A stretch of 64,000 bases of DNA from Lineus longissimus. Lineage: Eukaryota; Nemertea; Pilidiophora; Heteronemertea; Lineidae. Where the stretch lies: the NCBI RefSeq assembly GCF_910592395.1, contig NC_088311.1, positions 10,730,501 to 10,794,500 of the forward strand, written 5' to 3'. The notes under the pieces are model-generated. The model was not told where the DNA came from and ran no database searches. It was given only the letters and a program-made list of their open reading frames with translations. The translations under genes were made by a program, and so were the position numbers. Positions 1-11,869 of the stretch are shown here, in pieces; within the stretch, counting starts at the first letter, position 1; every line of letters begins with the position of its first letter.

Positions 1-252
1 TCTATCGAAAGCATAAAATCGCCAAATTTCAAGAGCTGAAAAATCATGCGTTCTCGTATTTTCATCGGTTGCCTATACCATCTATGAATAAAATTGAACA
101 CGGCAGAGGCGGTTTCCCAGAGAAAATATTCCTTAAAATCTGTTTCGGGGAGGAGGATAAATTCCAACCCCCCGATTAGGACAGACGATTCGGGATCCAT
201 CCCGTAGTCAAGTAGGATTTTGAAAGTCTCGGGGACCCCCAAACAGAATCGC
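1..252 (-). CDS. Partial exon of an unrecognised gene, running off the window
   Basis: One minus-strand frame is open from about 252 to the window edge and reads as normal protein (for example KILLDYGMDPESS and RWYRQPMKIRERM). A CTGCAG acceptor-like site lies just upstream at 253-258, so this looks like an exon rather than a gene start; there is no ATG at its beginning. The phrase PETFKILLDYGMDP resembles the helical part of an ankyrin repeat, but one repeat is not enough to name the family. The open stretch at 347-603 may be an upstream exon of the same gene. Function unknown; the reading frame is reasonably convincing, the family is not. Confidence 0.35.
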
Positions 253-346
253 CTGCAGGAGAATACTTTTTCTCGAATACACAGAAAAAAATACGGGATC
301 AACGGCCGTAGCGTTGAAATTGAGGTCGATTTGCGCCTCCCGCACT

Positions 347-603
347 CTACGACAAAATAAAACTACCAACTCGTCCAGCCCCCTCCCTCGAAACGAGTTT
401 AAATAAAATGGCAGTGCCGAATCCTCGCGGGGCCAGGGAATCATCGATAGACTCCTCGTCGAGAAGATACTCCACGTATTCCCTGGGCCGGAAAGAAATG
501 GCGCTCCACAAGGCATCCGCTTTCGTAGACTCTTCGCCGAACCAATCGTTAGCGGAGTCTTCCGCCCTGCACTTCTCCAACTCACTAACCGATGATTTTC
601 GTT
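347..603 (-). CDS. Candidate upstream exon of the same unrecognised gene
   Basis: This minus-strand frame is open from an in-frame TAA near 604 to a stop at 347. It contains protein-like sequence such as DALWSAISFRPREYVEYLLD, again faintly ankyrin-like (EYVEYLLDEES). It has no ATG and its downstream part loses protein character near 370, so an exon ending around there is likely. I could not find a donor whose phase joins cleanly to the exon ending at 252, so the link between the two is an inference from proximity and similar character. Confidence 0.3.
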
Positions 604-604
604 A

Positions 605-1583
605 AAGAGTGCGCAGTGGAGCATCTTGCTGCAAAAATAAGAGAGACAGTTTTAGCTTCGAGCAGACGATAAACAGCTAGAGCTAACAGTATGATTGTAT
701 GGGTGTACCGCGTACATAATGTATATACCTTATTTTTAAAGCGCCCTTTTCAGAAGAATGATTCAAAGGCGCTTTACCACTGAGAAGAAGTTATCAATTT
801 GAAAATGCTCTCATAAAAGCTGACGTTTAACCCGCCTTTTTAAAGAGAGACAAATTGTCCAATCGACGTATGACTGCAGGCAGGCTATTCCACAATACAG
901 CGCCACCGCCGCCGTCACGTGACCAAAGTGTTTCTCGCCGTACCGGATTCGCGTCTTTGGAGGGAATAAGCTGGGTGACTCTTGATGCAGAGCGTAAACC
1001 TCTGTTAATTTACTTAATTTAACAGGATTCCTACAATCAGACTTTTGCTTCCTGGCAGCAAGACGCATCCTCATATGACTATTTACTACTATAGTTCCGT
1101 ACTAAACAACATCCAACGCGGGTCATCACTTGTAGAGCAAAAACTATAACAACCCGGTTCTCATGCAAAAAAAAAATGAACCACAACTATCAAATAAATG
1201 GGAGGAGTATTTCGTTCTTATTCATTTATTGAACGTACCAAGCAAATTCCCATTAGCAAATTGGAGGTCCGCTGAAAAAAATCTAACATTTAGTGAAGTT
1301 TCATGTAGGCCTAATATACGTGAGCGCCTCATTTAAAGTTTTCCTCCACAAACTGTGGAATCTTATAGTTTAATGTTTTGGCCGCAGAATGCAGCACTCA
1401 ATCGAATTGGAAAACAGATCTTCTTACAGTTCGTATCTGATCTAACGAGGCGTATTTCCTAAAAATCTTGGGGCCAATTTTTCGGGTAACGGGCGAAGCC
1501 ACCCTTCTCGGATGAAAGGGATATTTCCGGCGTAAACCCGAAGCCAATTCGGTTTCCAACCGTGAGCCCGTTTTTGATGATAG
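605..1583. other. No gene recognised
   Basis: I see only short open stretches without protein-like composition, an A-rich run near 1168-1180 and ordinary AT-rich sequence. It separates the ankyrin-like exons from the 3' end of the next minus-strand gene. Confidence 0.5.
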
Positions 1584-3160
1584 TCATTTGATGTTCTTGA
1601 TGCCGATCATCGACCGCTTACCTCCAGTCGTGATTTTACCGGGCAAGGTCGGTTTTCGGACGCCCTGCTCCGGACCGTTTAAATCGATTTTCTCTCGCTG
1701 AAGACGAGCCTCATTCTCACGTTCTTTCTCGGTTTTAGGGAATATTTCAAGCTGCCTTAGTTCTCTTGGCAACCGAGAAACAAACAGGCATTTCCCGAGG
1801 ATCTTATCATTACTTTTAATTTTAAGTTCTCTCTCGGCGCACCCAAAACATTGCCCTTTTTCCCCTTCATTCTCGTAAACTCGTTGAGCTTTGAGTACGG
1901 GAGCAAAAATCTTTTTGGTCAGATCTTTTGCGGACTGAACCTCCGCATCAAACGCGGCCCTATCTAACATTGTATAGTTTATGTCTTTGGTATAGTCTTC
2001 TACTGCCGAGTGCACAATTGTGCGAAATTCTTTAACTTTTATTAGGGCCTCATCCATGAATTGTGTTGCCTTTTCGCCAAGAGCGATAGCCTCTTGTTTT
2101 CGGGCGTACTCGCTTTCTAGGCACTGAGCCTTATTGACGCGTTTCGCGTACTCTGAAGAGCGTACGAAAACCTTGTGTTGAACTTCTTTTTCTAAAATTA
2201 GCTCAATAAAATGTTCAAAGCCTGTGTGAAAATATTCCCTAAAATTAGCCCGTCCCGTTTCATTTGTTAGATTAGAATATAAAAATGAGTAGTGATTGGA
2301 AAGAAACCGAGTCACGTTGAGTTCAGCCTTGGATAGTGCTAGGTTAGTACGAGTCCGGAGACGATGAAATAAGGTCCCCTCCTCTGCAGCGTCCGCCTCT
2401 TGGCATAAGAAACTGTTGAAGTCTGCTCGCTCGCCCTGCTCGCTGCTATCATCCTCGCTAGTGCTGGGTGGATCCGTATCAAACGATGTATTTGAGACGA
2501 CTTCCTGTGGTGTGGCCACCCCACTTACACTCGCCCGATCAGAGCGGATTCAAATCCCTGCACTTGTATAACGGGCGAGGAACATTTTCTGCGCGAGGGC
2601 TGCTGACCCTCTCGATACTTCTTCTTCTTTGATTGAGAGGATTCTTTATCACGCACTCGGTTTTTCATTGAAGCCCGATGCTCATTTCTTTCGGGTTTAG
2701 TTTTCTTATTTTTCGTCGACGGGGTACAGACCTGCAGAATCAAGCAACAACAAAAAACATGATAGAATATAAGAAAATGATATTGTATTAACAAAACAGA
2801 AATCTATATGTTGAAAGGTGTATCTTCTGTTTGCCGATTTTATTTAAGTTCAAACGGATCTACGGGGGCATAAAAATACCCGGTTTTGAAATCAAGAACG
2901 AATATTATTTGAGTTTATCAGCGTAAAAACGGAATTTGGCCTATACTCACTTGAAGATGAGATTCACCGCCGTCGATGATACTGCAGACGACTGGCGATG
3001 GTGATGGAGCGGACGGTCGTTTCTTCTTCGCTTGCTGCAAATCTGCGTGTTGGGCATTAGCCTGAGGGAGATGTTTCGTCTCCGAGTTTGTGAATCGCCC
3101 TTCGCCATCTTCTTCAACAATATGATGTTGCTCTACTCTCCTAGCCTTTTTCAGAAAAAC
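1584..3160 (-). CDS. 3' exons of an unrecognised multi-exon gene downstream of the exon array
   Basis: Three minus-strand coding stretches can be joined. The first (about 3160-2951) is charged and Pro/Ser rich and ends at a clear donor, CTTCAA followed by GTGAGT. The second starts after a CTGCAG acceptor (exon 2731-2529) in the matching phase 0 and is very basic (KNRVRDKESSQSKKKKYREG), so a nuclear or nucleic-acid-binding role is possible. The third, 2504-1584, is about 300 residues, mostly helical and charged, with a Cys pair (QCFGCAERELKIK) and no family I recognise. The join between the second and third would need an intron of only about 26 bases, which is suspicious; a lesion or an unseen splice is as likely. 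The segment lies directly downstream of copy A of the tandem exon array, but the frame shifts at that boundary, so the fused gene may be dead. Confidence 0.45.
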
Positions 3161-3896
3161 AAGACACCCTAGCTTCGACGAATCGTAAAATCCGCTTGAA
3201 TCCTGGTCCGAGCAACCAATACTCAAAATCTTTGACAATATAGATTGACAGAAACCCTGATTTTGAAACACCGATAGTGAAATCGATGAATTGGCGAAAA
3301 GCCCACTCGTTTGAAAGTTTTACTCGAGAGATAAGTCGCTTATTTCCGAAAACATTTTCTAAGTCTACGCACAACTCCCGTCCGGGTGGCTTATCGAAAT
3401 TTATAAGCGTTTGTCCGAGTTTGCAGTTAATTATTGATTTAAGAATGAAAAAACTCATCTTTTCTGGAAAATCTTAGCCCGTTCATTCTGCAAAGACTCC
3501 GCTGCATCAGTTTTCTGAGAAAAAATATTTTACTTACTTGGAAGAGGAATGTTTTTTGGATTAGAACTATTTGACTGTTAATCCAAATGCCTAGTATGAA
3601 TCAGTTCAAAAACAAGACGTCTCCGAAAGGGTTCCCGTCAATTTTTTTTTCTTCGAAATTGTTTCCTCGAATGAATGTATACATCACAATTTTCCTGTCT
3701 TTCTCCATTAATGTATTTATGAAGAACAATGTATCGATCTCATGATTTCCGAAAATTCTTGTCAAAATTCGACAATTTTAAAAGTGGGGGGAAATCTTTC
3801 AGAACGCTCAGCCGCGCCAGAGGGAAATGAGTGAAATTAGCTTCAGGTAACAGAAGCGGGTTTAAAAACGGCATCTCTCGATTTGAATCGGATTTT
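3141..3896 (-). CDS. Exon-array copy A (truncated), novel domain family
   Basis: Leftmost of four tandem copies of one exon block. It retains the conserved domain exon (about 3475-3155; GRELCVDLENVFGNKRL, GFLSIYIVKDFEYWLLGPGF) but lacks about 570 bases holding the small upstream exons that copies B-D have between 'actatttgac' and 'gttaatcca'. At its 3' end the domain runs into different sequence (GAAAAAGGCTAG instead of the GAAC/GTATGA donor of the other copies) and meets a stop. The domain is homologous to the C-terminal half of the large ORF at 49730-51337. Function unknown. Confidence 0.5.
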
Positions 3897-3897
3897 T

Positions 3898-5024
3898 AGC
3901 TCACCTCTTAGCAGAGGTGAGCTTATCCCATACCGTGGCGTCCGTCGTCCGTCGTCGTCGTCGTCGTCCGTCGTCCGTCGTCGTCCGTCGTCCGTTAGCA
4001 GGGCACGTTTCGTAACTGTTAGAGCTATCGAGTTGAAACTTGGTACACATGTACCCATATGTAATGACACCTTGGAGACCAAGTTTCGGTCCGATTCGTT
4101 TCATGGTTTGGCCACCAGGGGGCCAAACGTTAAAAGTGAAAATATGCAATATCTCCCTTAATAGTAGTCGGGAAATTTTGAAAAAAATATGGTAGGTACT
4201 TCTAGCAAAGGTGCATCATATATCCTCCGGGTTTTTGATTTGACCTCCTTTTCAAGGTCACAGAGGTCAAATGGTGTAAATTGGCCATTAGGATGTAACG
4301 ATGGCACGTTTCTAAACTGCAATGACTATTGATACCAAATTTGGTACACATTTACCCCTTAGTCAGGTGATCTCAGGGACCGAAGTTTGGTCCAATATGA
4401 TTCACCACTTGACCACCAGGTGGCAAAATCCAAAAATCTTAAAAATGTGATTATTCCTTAACTTCTTGCCCGATTGCCACTAATTTGATATCATGGGTAC
4501 ATCTAACCACCATACAGTATATGTCACACAGGTTTTTAATTTGACCTTCTTGTCAAGGTCACAGAGGTCAAATGGCGTAAATTCGCCGTCAGGCCGTAAC
4601 TATGGCACGTTTCTTAACTGCAATGACTATTGATCACAAATTAAGTACACATGTACCCCTTGGTCAGGTGATCTCAGGTACCGAAGTTTGGTGCGATCTG
4701 ATTTGCCGTTTGGCCTCCAGGGAGGGGGCCAAATCCTAAATTCTTCAAAATGCCATTATTCCTAGTAATGACTTGCCCGATTGGCACCAATTTTATATCA
4801 TAGGTACATCTAATTCTAACAACCATTCAATGTGTCACCCGGGTCTTCTTTGATTTGACCTACTTTTCAAGGTCACAGAGGTCGAATGTACTGTAAATTG
4901 GCCATTTTGGGGAAATTGTAATTGCTTGGACCTACATCAAACCTAACACTACATGACACAGTACCATGCTCTTTATCCATCTTTCCTCCACATGAGGTGA
5001 GCACAATGGCCCTGGCCATTTCAT
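3898..5024 (+). mobile_element. Non-autonomous element of the AGCTCACC/GTCGTC family, copy 1
   Basis: The element begins AGCTCACCTCTTAGCAGAGGTGAGC, an imperfect hairpin, followed by a GTCGTC/GTCCGTC array (3945-3993) and then three internal repeats of about 301 bases, marked by GGCACGTTTC at 4002, 4303 and 4604. Each repeat contains a 'ccaccagg(g/t)gg' box and 'ttcaaggtcacagaggtcaaatg'. It ends near GGTGAGCACAATGG followed by a CTGGCCATTTCA tail. The empty site in unit D supports a 2-base TT target duplication. It has no coding capacity; the open frames across the microsatellite are composition artefacts. The superfamily is unknown to me. Confidence 0.7.
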
Positions 5025-5059
5025 TTCACAAATTGTCGTTTTTGGGGCATCCTTCATAC

Positions 5060-6031
5060 GTTCAGAAAAACAAGACACCCTAGCTTCGACGAATCGTAAA
5101 ATCCGCTTGAATCCTGGTCCGAGCAACCAATACTCAAAATCTTTGACAATATAGATTGACAGAAACCCTGATTTTGAAACACCGATAGTGAAATCGATGA
5201 ATTGGCGAAAAGCCCACCCGTTTGAAAGTTTTACTCGAGAGATAAGTCGCTTATTTCCGAAAACATTTTCTAAGTTTACGCACAACTCCCGTCCGGGTGG
5301 CTTATCGAAATTTATAAGCGGTTGTCCGAGTTTGCAGTTAATTATTGATTTAAGAATGAAAAAACTCATCTTTTCTGGAAAATCTTAGCCCGTTCATTCT
5401 GCAAAGACTCCGCTGCATCAGTTTTCTGAGAAAAAATATTTTACTTACTTGGAAGAGGAATGTTTTTTGGATTAGAACTATTTGACGATCGATCGATCAA
5501 TAGCAGCAGCAGTAGACAAAATCCTGCAGAAAAAAAAAGGTTACAATTACACCAGGAAATAAGAAGGATCCCGCAGCTTGTGAGTAGAGTATAAATTCTG
5601 CACGGAGAATAGTTTCCAAAAAAAAAGGAAAGAGGAGAAAGGTTTTGCGATACTTACTCGAAAATGACAGAATATCCAATCGACCAACGACCACAACTAG
5701 CAGATATCTTCTCCAGAAGGCATGATTATCAAATCCTGCAGGTGAAAAATGAAGGTCCTTTACTATTAAATAGACTAGGAAGAAGAAAACACGCGGTGTG
5801 AATAATAATAATTGAAAACTTGGGACTGTGTGACTTGGCACGCGTCTAATATCCTCCAATGACACAGATTCTGAGGGGAAAAAAAATGTTTTACTTACTC
5901 GCTGTTGTTATTCTTCCCTAATAAATCACAGCTAACTTTCCGCAAATCAGCAGCTCCAGTAAATAACGAACGATACTTTGTCAGCTGAGCTAAAAATTGG
6001 TTAATTTTCAGGAGAGAGACTAAAACTTACC
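5060..6031 (-). CDS. Exon-array copy B: block of small exons ending in the novel domain
   Basis: Minus-strand exons with GT-AG borders can be read at: donor at 6031 (CTTCG/GTAAGT); 5984-5899; 5870-5835 (36-base micro-exon); 5735-5658; 5523-5449; and 5374-5060. From the micro-exon onward every junction is phase 1 and the frame stays open. The last exon carries the conserved domain (CKLGQPLINFDKPP, FEYWLLGPGFKRILRF). Exon 5523-5449 encodes a run of Leu and then SSNSSNPKNIPLP. Exon 5984-5899 does not join in frame to the micro-exon in this copy because its frame has a TAG; copy D has AAG at the same place. I recognise no known domain. The splice structure is strong; the product is unknown. Confidence 0.5.
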
Positions 6032-6375
6032 GAAGTTTGTCGTTTATCTCGTCCGTTAATCCAGATGCCTAGTATGAATCAGTTCAAAAACAAGACGTCT
6101 CCGAAAGGGTTCCCGTCAATTTTTTTTTCTTCGAAATTGTTTCCTCGAATGAATGTATACATCACAATTTTCCTGTCTTTCTCCATTAATGTATTTATGA
6201 AGAACAATGTATCGATCTCATGATTTCCGAAAATTCTTGTCAAAATTCGACAATTTTAAAAGTTGGGGGAAATCTTTCAGAACGCTCAGCCGCGCCAGAG
6301 GGAAATGAGCGAAATTAGCTTCAGGTAACAGAAGCGGGTTTAAAAACGGCATCTCTCGATTTTAATCGGATTTTT

Positions 6376-7502
6376 AGCTCACCTCTTAGCAGAGGTGAGC
6401 TTATCCCATACCGTGGCGTCCGTCGTCCGTCGTCGTCGTCGTCGTCCGTCGTCCGTCGTCGTCCGTCGTCCGTTAGCAGGGCACTTTTCGTAACTGTTAG
6501 AGCTATCGAGTTGAAACTTGGTACACATGTACCCATATGTAATGACACCTTGGAGACCAAGTTTCGGTCCGATTCGTTTCATGGTTTGGCCACCAGGGGG
6601 CCAAACGTTAAAAGTGAAAATATGCAATATCTCCCTTAATAGTAGTCGGGAAATTTTGAAAAAAATATGGTAGGTACTTCTAGCAAAGGTGCATCATATA
6701 TCCTCCGGGTTTTTGATTTGACCTCCTTTTCAAGGTCACAGAGGTCAAATGGTGTAAATTGGCCATTAGGATGTAACGATGGCACGTTTCTAAACTGCAA
6801 TGACTATTGATACCAAATTTGGTACACATTTACCCCTTAGTCAGGTGATCTCAGGGACCGAAGTTTGGTCCAATATGATTCACCACTTGACCACCAGGTG
6901 GCAAAATCCAAAAATCTTAAAAATGTGATTATTCCTTAACTTCTTGCCCGATTGCCACTAATTTGATATCATGGGTACATCTAACCACCATACAGTATAT
7001 GTCACACAGGTTTTTAATTTGACCTTCTTGTCAAGGTCACAGAGGTCAAATGGCGTAAATTCGCCGTCAGGCCGTAACTATGGCACGTTTCTTAACTGCA
7101 ATGACTATTGATCACAAATTAAGTACACATGTACCCCTTGGTCAGGTGATCTCAGGTACCGAAGTTTGGTGCGATCTGATTTGCCGTTTGGCCTCCAGGG
7201 AGGGGGCCAAATCCTAAATTCTTCAAAATGCCATTATTCCTAGTAATGACTTGCCCGATTGGCACCAATTTTATATCATAGGTACATCTAATTCTAACAA
7301 CCATTCAATGTGTCACCCGGGTCTTCTTTGATTTGACCTACTTTTCAAGGTCACAGAGGTCGAATGTACTGTAAATTGGCCATTTTGGGGAAATTGTAAT
7401 TGCTTGGACCTACATCAAACCTAACACTTCATGACACAGTACCATGCTCTTTATCCATCTTTCCTCCACATGAGGTGAGCACAATGGTCCTGGCCATTTC
7501 AT
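6376..7502 (+). mobile_element. Non-autonomous element of the AGCTCACC/GTCGTC family, copy 2
   Basis: Nearly identical to the element at 3898-5024 and at the identical position in the next unit of the array, so it was copied by segmental duplication, not by a second insertion. It has the same GTCGTC array (about 6421-6470) and the same three ~301-base internal repeats. Confidence 0.7.
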
Positions 7503-7537
7503 TTCACAAATTGTCGTTTTTGGGGCATCCTTCATAC

Positions 7538-8549
7538 GTTCAGAAAAACAAGACACCCTAGCTTCGACGAATCGTAAAATCCGCTTGAATCCTGGTCCGA
7601 GCAACCAATACTCAAAATCTTTGACAATATAGATTGACAGAAACCCTGATTTTGAAACACCGATAGTGAAATCGATGAATTGGCGAAAAGCCCACCCGTT
7701 TGAAAGTTTTACTCGAGAGATAAGTCGCTTATTTCCGAAAACATTTTCTAAGTCTACGCACAACTCCCGTCCGGGTGGCTTATCGAAATTTATAAGCGTT
7801 TGTCCGAGTTTGCAGTTAATTATTGATTTAAGAATGAAAAAATTCATCTTTTCTGGAAAATCTTAGCCCGTTCATTCTGCAAAGACTCCGCTGCATCAGT
7901 TTTCTGAGAAAAAATATTTTACTTACTTGGAAGAGGAATGTTTTTTGGATTAGAACTATTTGACGATCGATCGATCAATAGCAGCAGCAGTAGACAAAAT
8001 CCTGCAGAAAAAAAAAAGTTACAATTACACCAGGAAATAAGAAGGATCCCGCAGCTTGTGAGTAGAGTATAAATTCTGCACGGAGAATAGTTTCCAAAAA
8101 AAAAAGGAAAGAGGAGAAAGGTTTTGCGATACTTACTCGAAAATGACAGAATATCCAATCGACCAACGACCACAACTAGCAGATATCTTCTCCAGAAGGC
8201 ATGATTATCAAATCCTGCAGGTGAAAAATGAAGGTCCTTTACTATTAAATACACTAGGAAGAAGAAAACACGCGGTGTGAATAATAATAATTGAAAACTG
8301 GGGACTGTGTGACTTGGCGTGTGACTTGGCACGCGTCTAATATCCTCCAATGACACAGATTCTGAGGGGAAAAAAAATGTTTTACTTACTCGCTGTTGTT
8401 ATTCTTCCCTAATAAATCACAGCTAACTTTCCGCAAATCAGCAGCTCCAGTAAATAACGAACGATACTTTGTCAGCTGAGCTAAAAATTGGTTAATTTTC
8501 AGGAGAGAGACTAAAACTTACCGAAGTTTGTCGTTTATCTCGTCCGTTA
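7538..8549 (-). CDS. Exon-array copy C: block of small exons ending in the novel domain
   Basis: Same exon order and splice sites as copy B, offset by about 2478 bases, with the conserved domain exon at 7852-7538. The donor region after the micro-exon carries a duplicated GTCACACGCCAA-type segment (8310-8330), which leaves the frame open but may alter the donor. The upstream flank of this copy is interrupted by a transposable element at 8616-10296, and the remainder of the unit resumes at about 10297. The domain is nearly identical to those of copies B and D, so duplication was recent or the copies are homogenised. Confidence 0.5.
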
Positions 8550-8615
8550 ATCCAAATGCCTAGTATGAATCAGTTCAAAAACAAGACGTCTCCGAAAGGG
8601 TTCCCGTCAATTTTT

Positions 8616-8669
8616 GGCTCACCGTAGGGGAGTCTATACAATACCGCAGTGTCCGTCGTCCGTCGTCGT

Positions 8670-8725
<56 letters not shown>

Positions 8726-10296
8726 CGTCGTATCCTAGTTCAAAAACAGTGGCACGTTTCTTAACCGCTAGGCCTATGAACTTAAAACTTTGTACACATG
8801 ACCCCCTAGGTCAGATGACCCGTGACACTAAATTTCTCTCCGATCTGATTCTCTACTTGGCCACCAGGGGGCCAAATGTGGATATCTAAAAAGTGTGATA
8901 TCTCGCTTATTAGTGACTTGTTTTCGATGAAACTTTTGTTGTAGGTACTCATAGCAAATATACATCTTATATCATACGGGTTTTTAATTTGACCTACTTT
9001 TCAAGGTCACAGAGGTCATATGGCGTAAATTGGCCGTTAGAGTGTAAACTATGGCACGTTTCTTAACCACTAAAGCTATGAACTTGAAACTTGGTACATA
9101 TAACCCCCTATATCACATAGCCTCTGGTGCTGAATTTCAGTTTGATCTGATTCTCAACTTTGCCACCAGGGGGCCAAATGTGGATATCTAAAAAGTGTGA
9201 TATCTCGCTTATAAGTGACTTGTTTTCGATAAAATTTTTATGGTAGGTACCCTTAGGAAGAATACATCACATATCTTACGGGTTTTCAATTTGACCTACT
9301 TTTCAAGGTCACAGAGGTCATATGGCGTAAATTGGCCGTTAGAGTGTAAACTATGGCACGTTTCTTAACCACTAAAGCTATGAACTTGAAACTTGGTACA
9401 TATAACCCCCTATATCACATAGCCTCTGGTGCTGAATTTCAGTTTGATCTGATTCTCAACTTTGCCACCAGGGGGCCAAAAGTGGAAATCTAAAAAGTGT
9501 GATATCTCGCTTATAAGTGACTTGTTTTCGATAAAATTTTTATGGTAGGTACCCTTAGGAAGAATACATCACATATCTTACGGGTTTTCAATTTGACCTA
9601 CTTTTCAAGGTCACAGAGGTCATATGGCGTAAATTGGCCGTTAGAGTGTAAACTATGGCACGTTTCTTAACCAGTAAAGCTATGAACTTGAAACTTGGTG
9701 CATATAACCCCCTACATCAGATAACCTCTGATGCCAAATTTTGGCTCGATCTGATTCTTTATTCGGCCACCAGGGGGCCATAATGGAAAAAGTAAGAAGT
9801 GCAATATCTTGCTTATTTTTAGTGATTCGTTTTCAATAACATTTTTATGGTAGGTTCTCCTAGCAAGGATACATCACATATCATATGAGTTTTTGATCTG
9901 ACCTGCTTTTCAAGGTCACAGAGGTCAAATGGCGTAAATTTGTCGTTTGATTGTAACTATGGCACGTTTCTTAACCACTAAAGCTTTGAACTTGAAATTT
10001 GATACACATGACTCCCTACGTCATGTAACCTCGGACACCGAATTTCGATCTGATCTGGTACTCAACTCGGCCACCAGGAGGCCAAAACTAAAATAGGTAA
10101 AAAGTGCAATATCTCGTTTATTATTGACTTGTTTTTGATGATATTCTTATGGTACTTACTCCAAGCAACGATACATCACATGTCATACCGACTTTGGTTT
10201 GACCTATATACTATACATGTACAATGTTTCTTAATCTGGATGAATTACAAAGCACCAAATATCTATACGGTGAGCACAATGGCCCCTGGCCGTTTC
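8616..10296 (+). mobile_element. Longer member of the GTCGTC family, inserted independently
   Basis: The element starts GGCTCACCGTAGGGG, carries an almost pure GTCGTC array (about 8655-8730) and five internal repeats of about 302 bases (GGCACGTTTC at 8751, 9053, 9355, 9657 and 9961), and ends CCCCTGGCCGTTTCA. The flanks rejoin as a run of nine T in the uninterrupted copies (five T on the left, six on the right here), again giving a 2-base TT target duplication. Two of the internal repeats (about 9047-9650) are almost identical to each other, so the element grows by tandem duplication. Confidence 0.7.
8655..8730. repeat. GTC trinucleotide microsatellite
   Basis: Long run of GTCGTC units inside the element above; related shorter arrays occur at 3945-3993 and 6421-6470. 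Translated, it gives a poly-Arg or Arg-rich artefact. Confidence 0.9.
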
Positions 10297-10584
10297 ATTT
10301 TTTCTTCGAAATTGTTTCCTCGAATGAATGTATACATCACAATTTTCCTGTCTTTCTCCATTAATGTATTTATGAAGAACAATGTATCGATCTCATGATT
10401 TCCGAAAATTCTTGTCAAAATTCGACAATTTTAAAAGTGGGGGGAAATCTTTCAGAACGCTCAGCCGCGCCAGAGGGAAATGAGCGAAATTAGCTTCAGG
10501 TAACAGAAGCGGGTTTAAAAACGGCATCTCTCGATTTTAATCGGATTTTTTCACAAATTGTCGTTTTTGGGGCATCCTTCATAC

Positions 10585-11569
10585 GTTCAGAAAAACAAGA
10601 CACCCTAGCTTCGACGAATCGTAAAATCCGCTTGAATCCTGGTCCGAGCAACCAATACTCAAAATCTTTGACAATATAGATTGACAGAAACCCTGATTTT
10701 GAAACACCGATAGTGAAATCGATGAATTGGCGAAAAGCCCACCCGTTTGAAAGTTTTACTCGAGAGGTAAGTCGCTTATTTCCGAAAACATTTTCTAAGT
10801 CTACGCACAACTCCCGTCCGGGTGGCTTATCGAAATTTATAAGCGTTTGTCCGAGTTTGCAGTTAATTATTGATTTAAGAATGAAAAAACTCATCTTTTC
10901 TGGAAAATCTTAGCCCGTTCATTCTGCAAAGACTCCGCTGCATCAGTTTTCTGAGAAAAAATATTTTACTTACTTGGAAGAGGAATGTTTTTTGGATTAG
11001 AACTATTTGACGATCGATCGATCAATAGCAGCAGCAGTAGACAAAATCCTGCAGAAAAAAAAAGGTTACAATTACACCAGAAAATAAGAAGGATCCCGCA
11101 GCTTGTGAGTAGAGTATAAATTCTGCACGGAGAATAGTTTCCAAAAAAAAAAGGAAAGAGGAGAAAGGTTTTGCGATACTTACTCGAAAATGACAGAATA
11201 TCCAATCGACCAACGACCACAACTAGCAGATATCTTCTCCAGAAGGCATGATTATCAAATCCTGCAGGTGAAAAATGAAGGTCCTTTACTATTAAATACA
11301 CTAGGAAGAAGAAAACACGCGGTGTGAATAATAATAATTGAAAACTGGGGACTGTGTGACTTGGCGTGTGACTTGGCACGCGTCTAATATCCTCCAATGA
11401 CACAGATTCTGAGGGGAAAAAAAATGTTTTACTTACTCGATGTTGTTATTCTTCCCTTATAAATCACAGCTAACTTTCCGCAAATCAGCAGCTCCAGTAA
11501 ATAACGAACGATACTTTGTCAGCTGAGCTAAAAATTGGTTAATTTTCAGGAGAGAGACTAAAACTTACC
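10585..11569 (-). CDS. Exon-array copy D: best-preserved block
   Basis: Same exons as copies B and C, with the domain exon at 10899-10585. This copy has AAG where the other full copies have TAG in the exon ending at the AACAACATCGA/GTAAGT donor (about 11430-11460), so it has one lesion fewer. It also lacks the 1.1 kb element that separates the other units, keeping an uninterrupted GGATTTTTTCACAAATTG at about 10544-10561. Its downstream domain exon therefore reads on through a different sequence to a stop at 10496. As the first unit in transcription order it may be closest to the ancestral gene. Product unknown. Confidence 0.5.
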
Positions 11570-11869
11570 GAAGTTTGTCGTTTATCTCGTCCGTTAATCC
11601 AAATGCCTAGTATGAATCAGTTCAAAAACAAGACGTCTCCGAAAGGGTTCCCGTCAATTTTTTTTTCTTCGAAATTGTTTCCTCGAATGAATGTATACAT
11701 CACAATTTTCCTGTCTTTCTCCATTAATGTATTTATGAAGAACAATGTATCGATCTCATGATTTCCGAAAATTCTTGTCAAAATTCGACAATTTTAAAAG
11801 TGGGGGGGAAATCTTTCAGAACGCTCAGCCGCGCCAGAGGGAAATGAGCGAAATTAGCTCTGGGGCGTT

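Larger units (their letters stand above)
3155..11860 (-). repeat. Four-copy tandem segmental array (A-D), unit about 2.5 kb with insertions
   Basis: Blocks starting near 3155, 5025, 7503 and 10549 repeat almost base for base. Each contains the domain exon, the small exons, and a flank with 'cctagtatgaatcagttc' and 'cgcgccagagggaaatgag'. Units A and B carry an identical 1.1 kb element at the same site, so that insertion predates their duplication. Unit C carries a different, longer element of the same family at another site, so that insertion is younger. The array breaks off at about 11860, where the sequence departs from the shared 'gcgaaattagcttcagg'. Confidence 0.85.

Noticed and set aside
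2505-2530. Ultra-short introns of 23-26 bases
   Set aside because: At 2505-2530 and in the array (for example 5425-5448) such introns could be drawn, but in the array a 75-base intron using TTTTCCAG fits the frame better, and at 2.5 kb a lesion is as likely.
8614-8889. Open frame with a long Arg run
   Set aside because: It is a translation of the GTCGTC microsatellite and the adjoining non-coding repeat; the same repeat elsewhere is not open.
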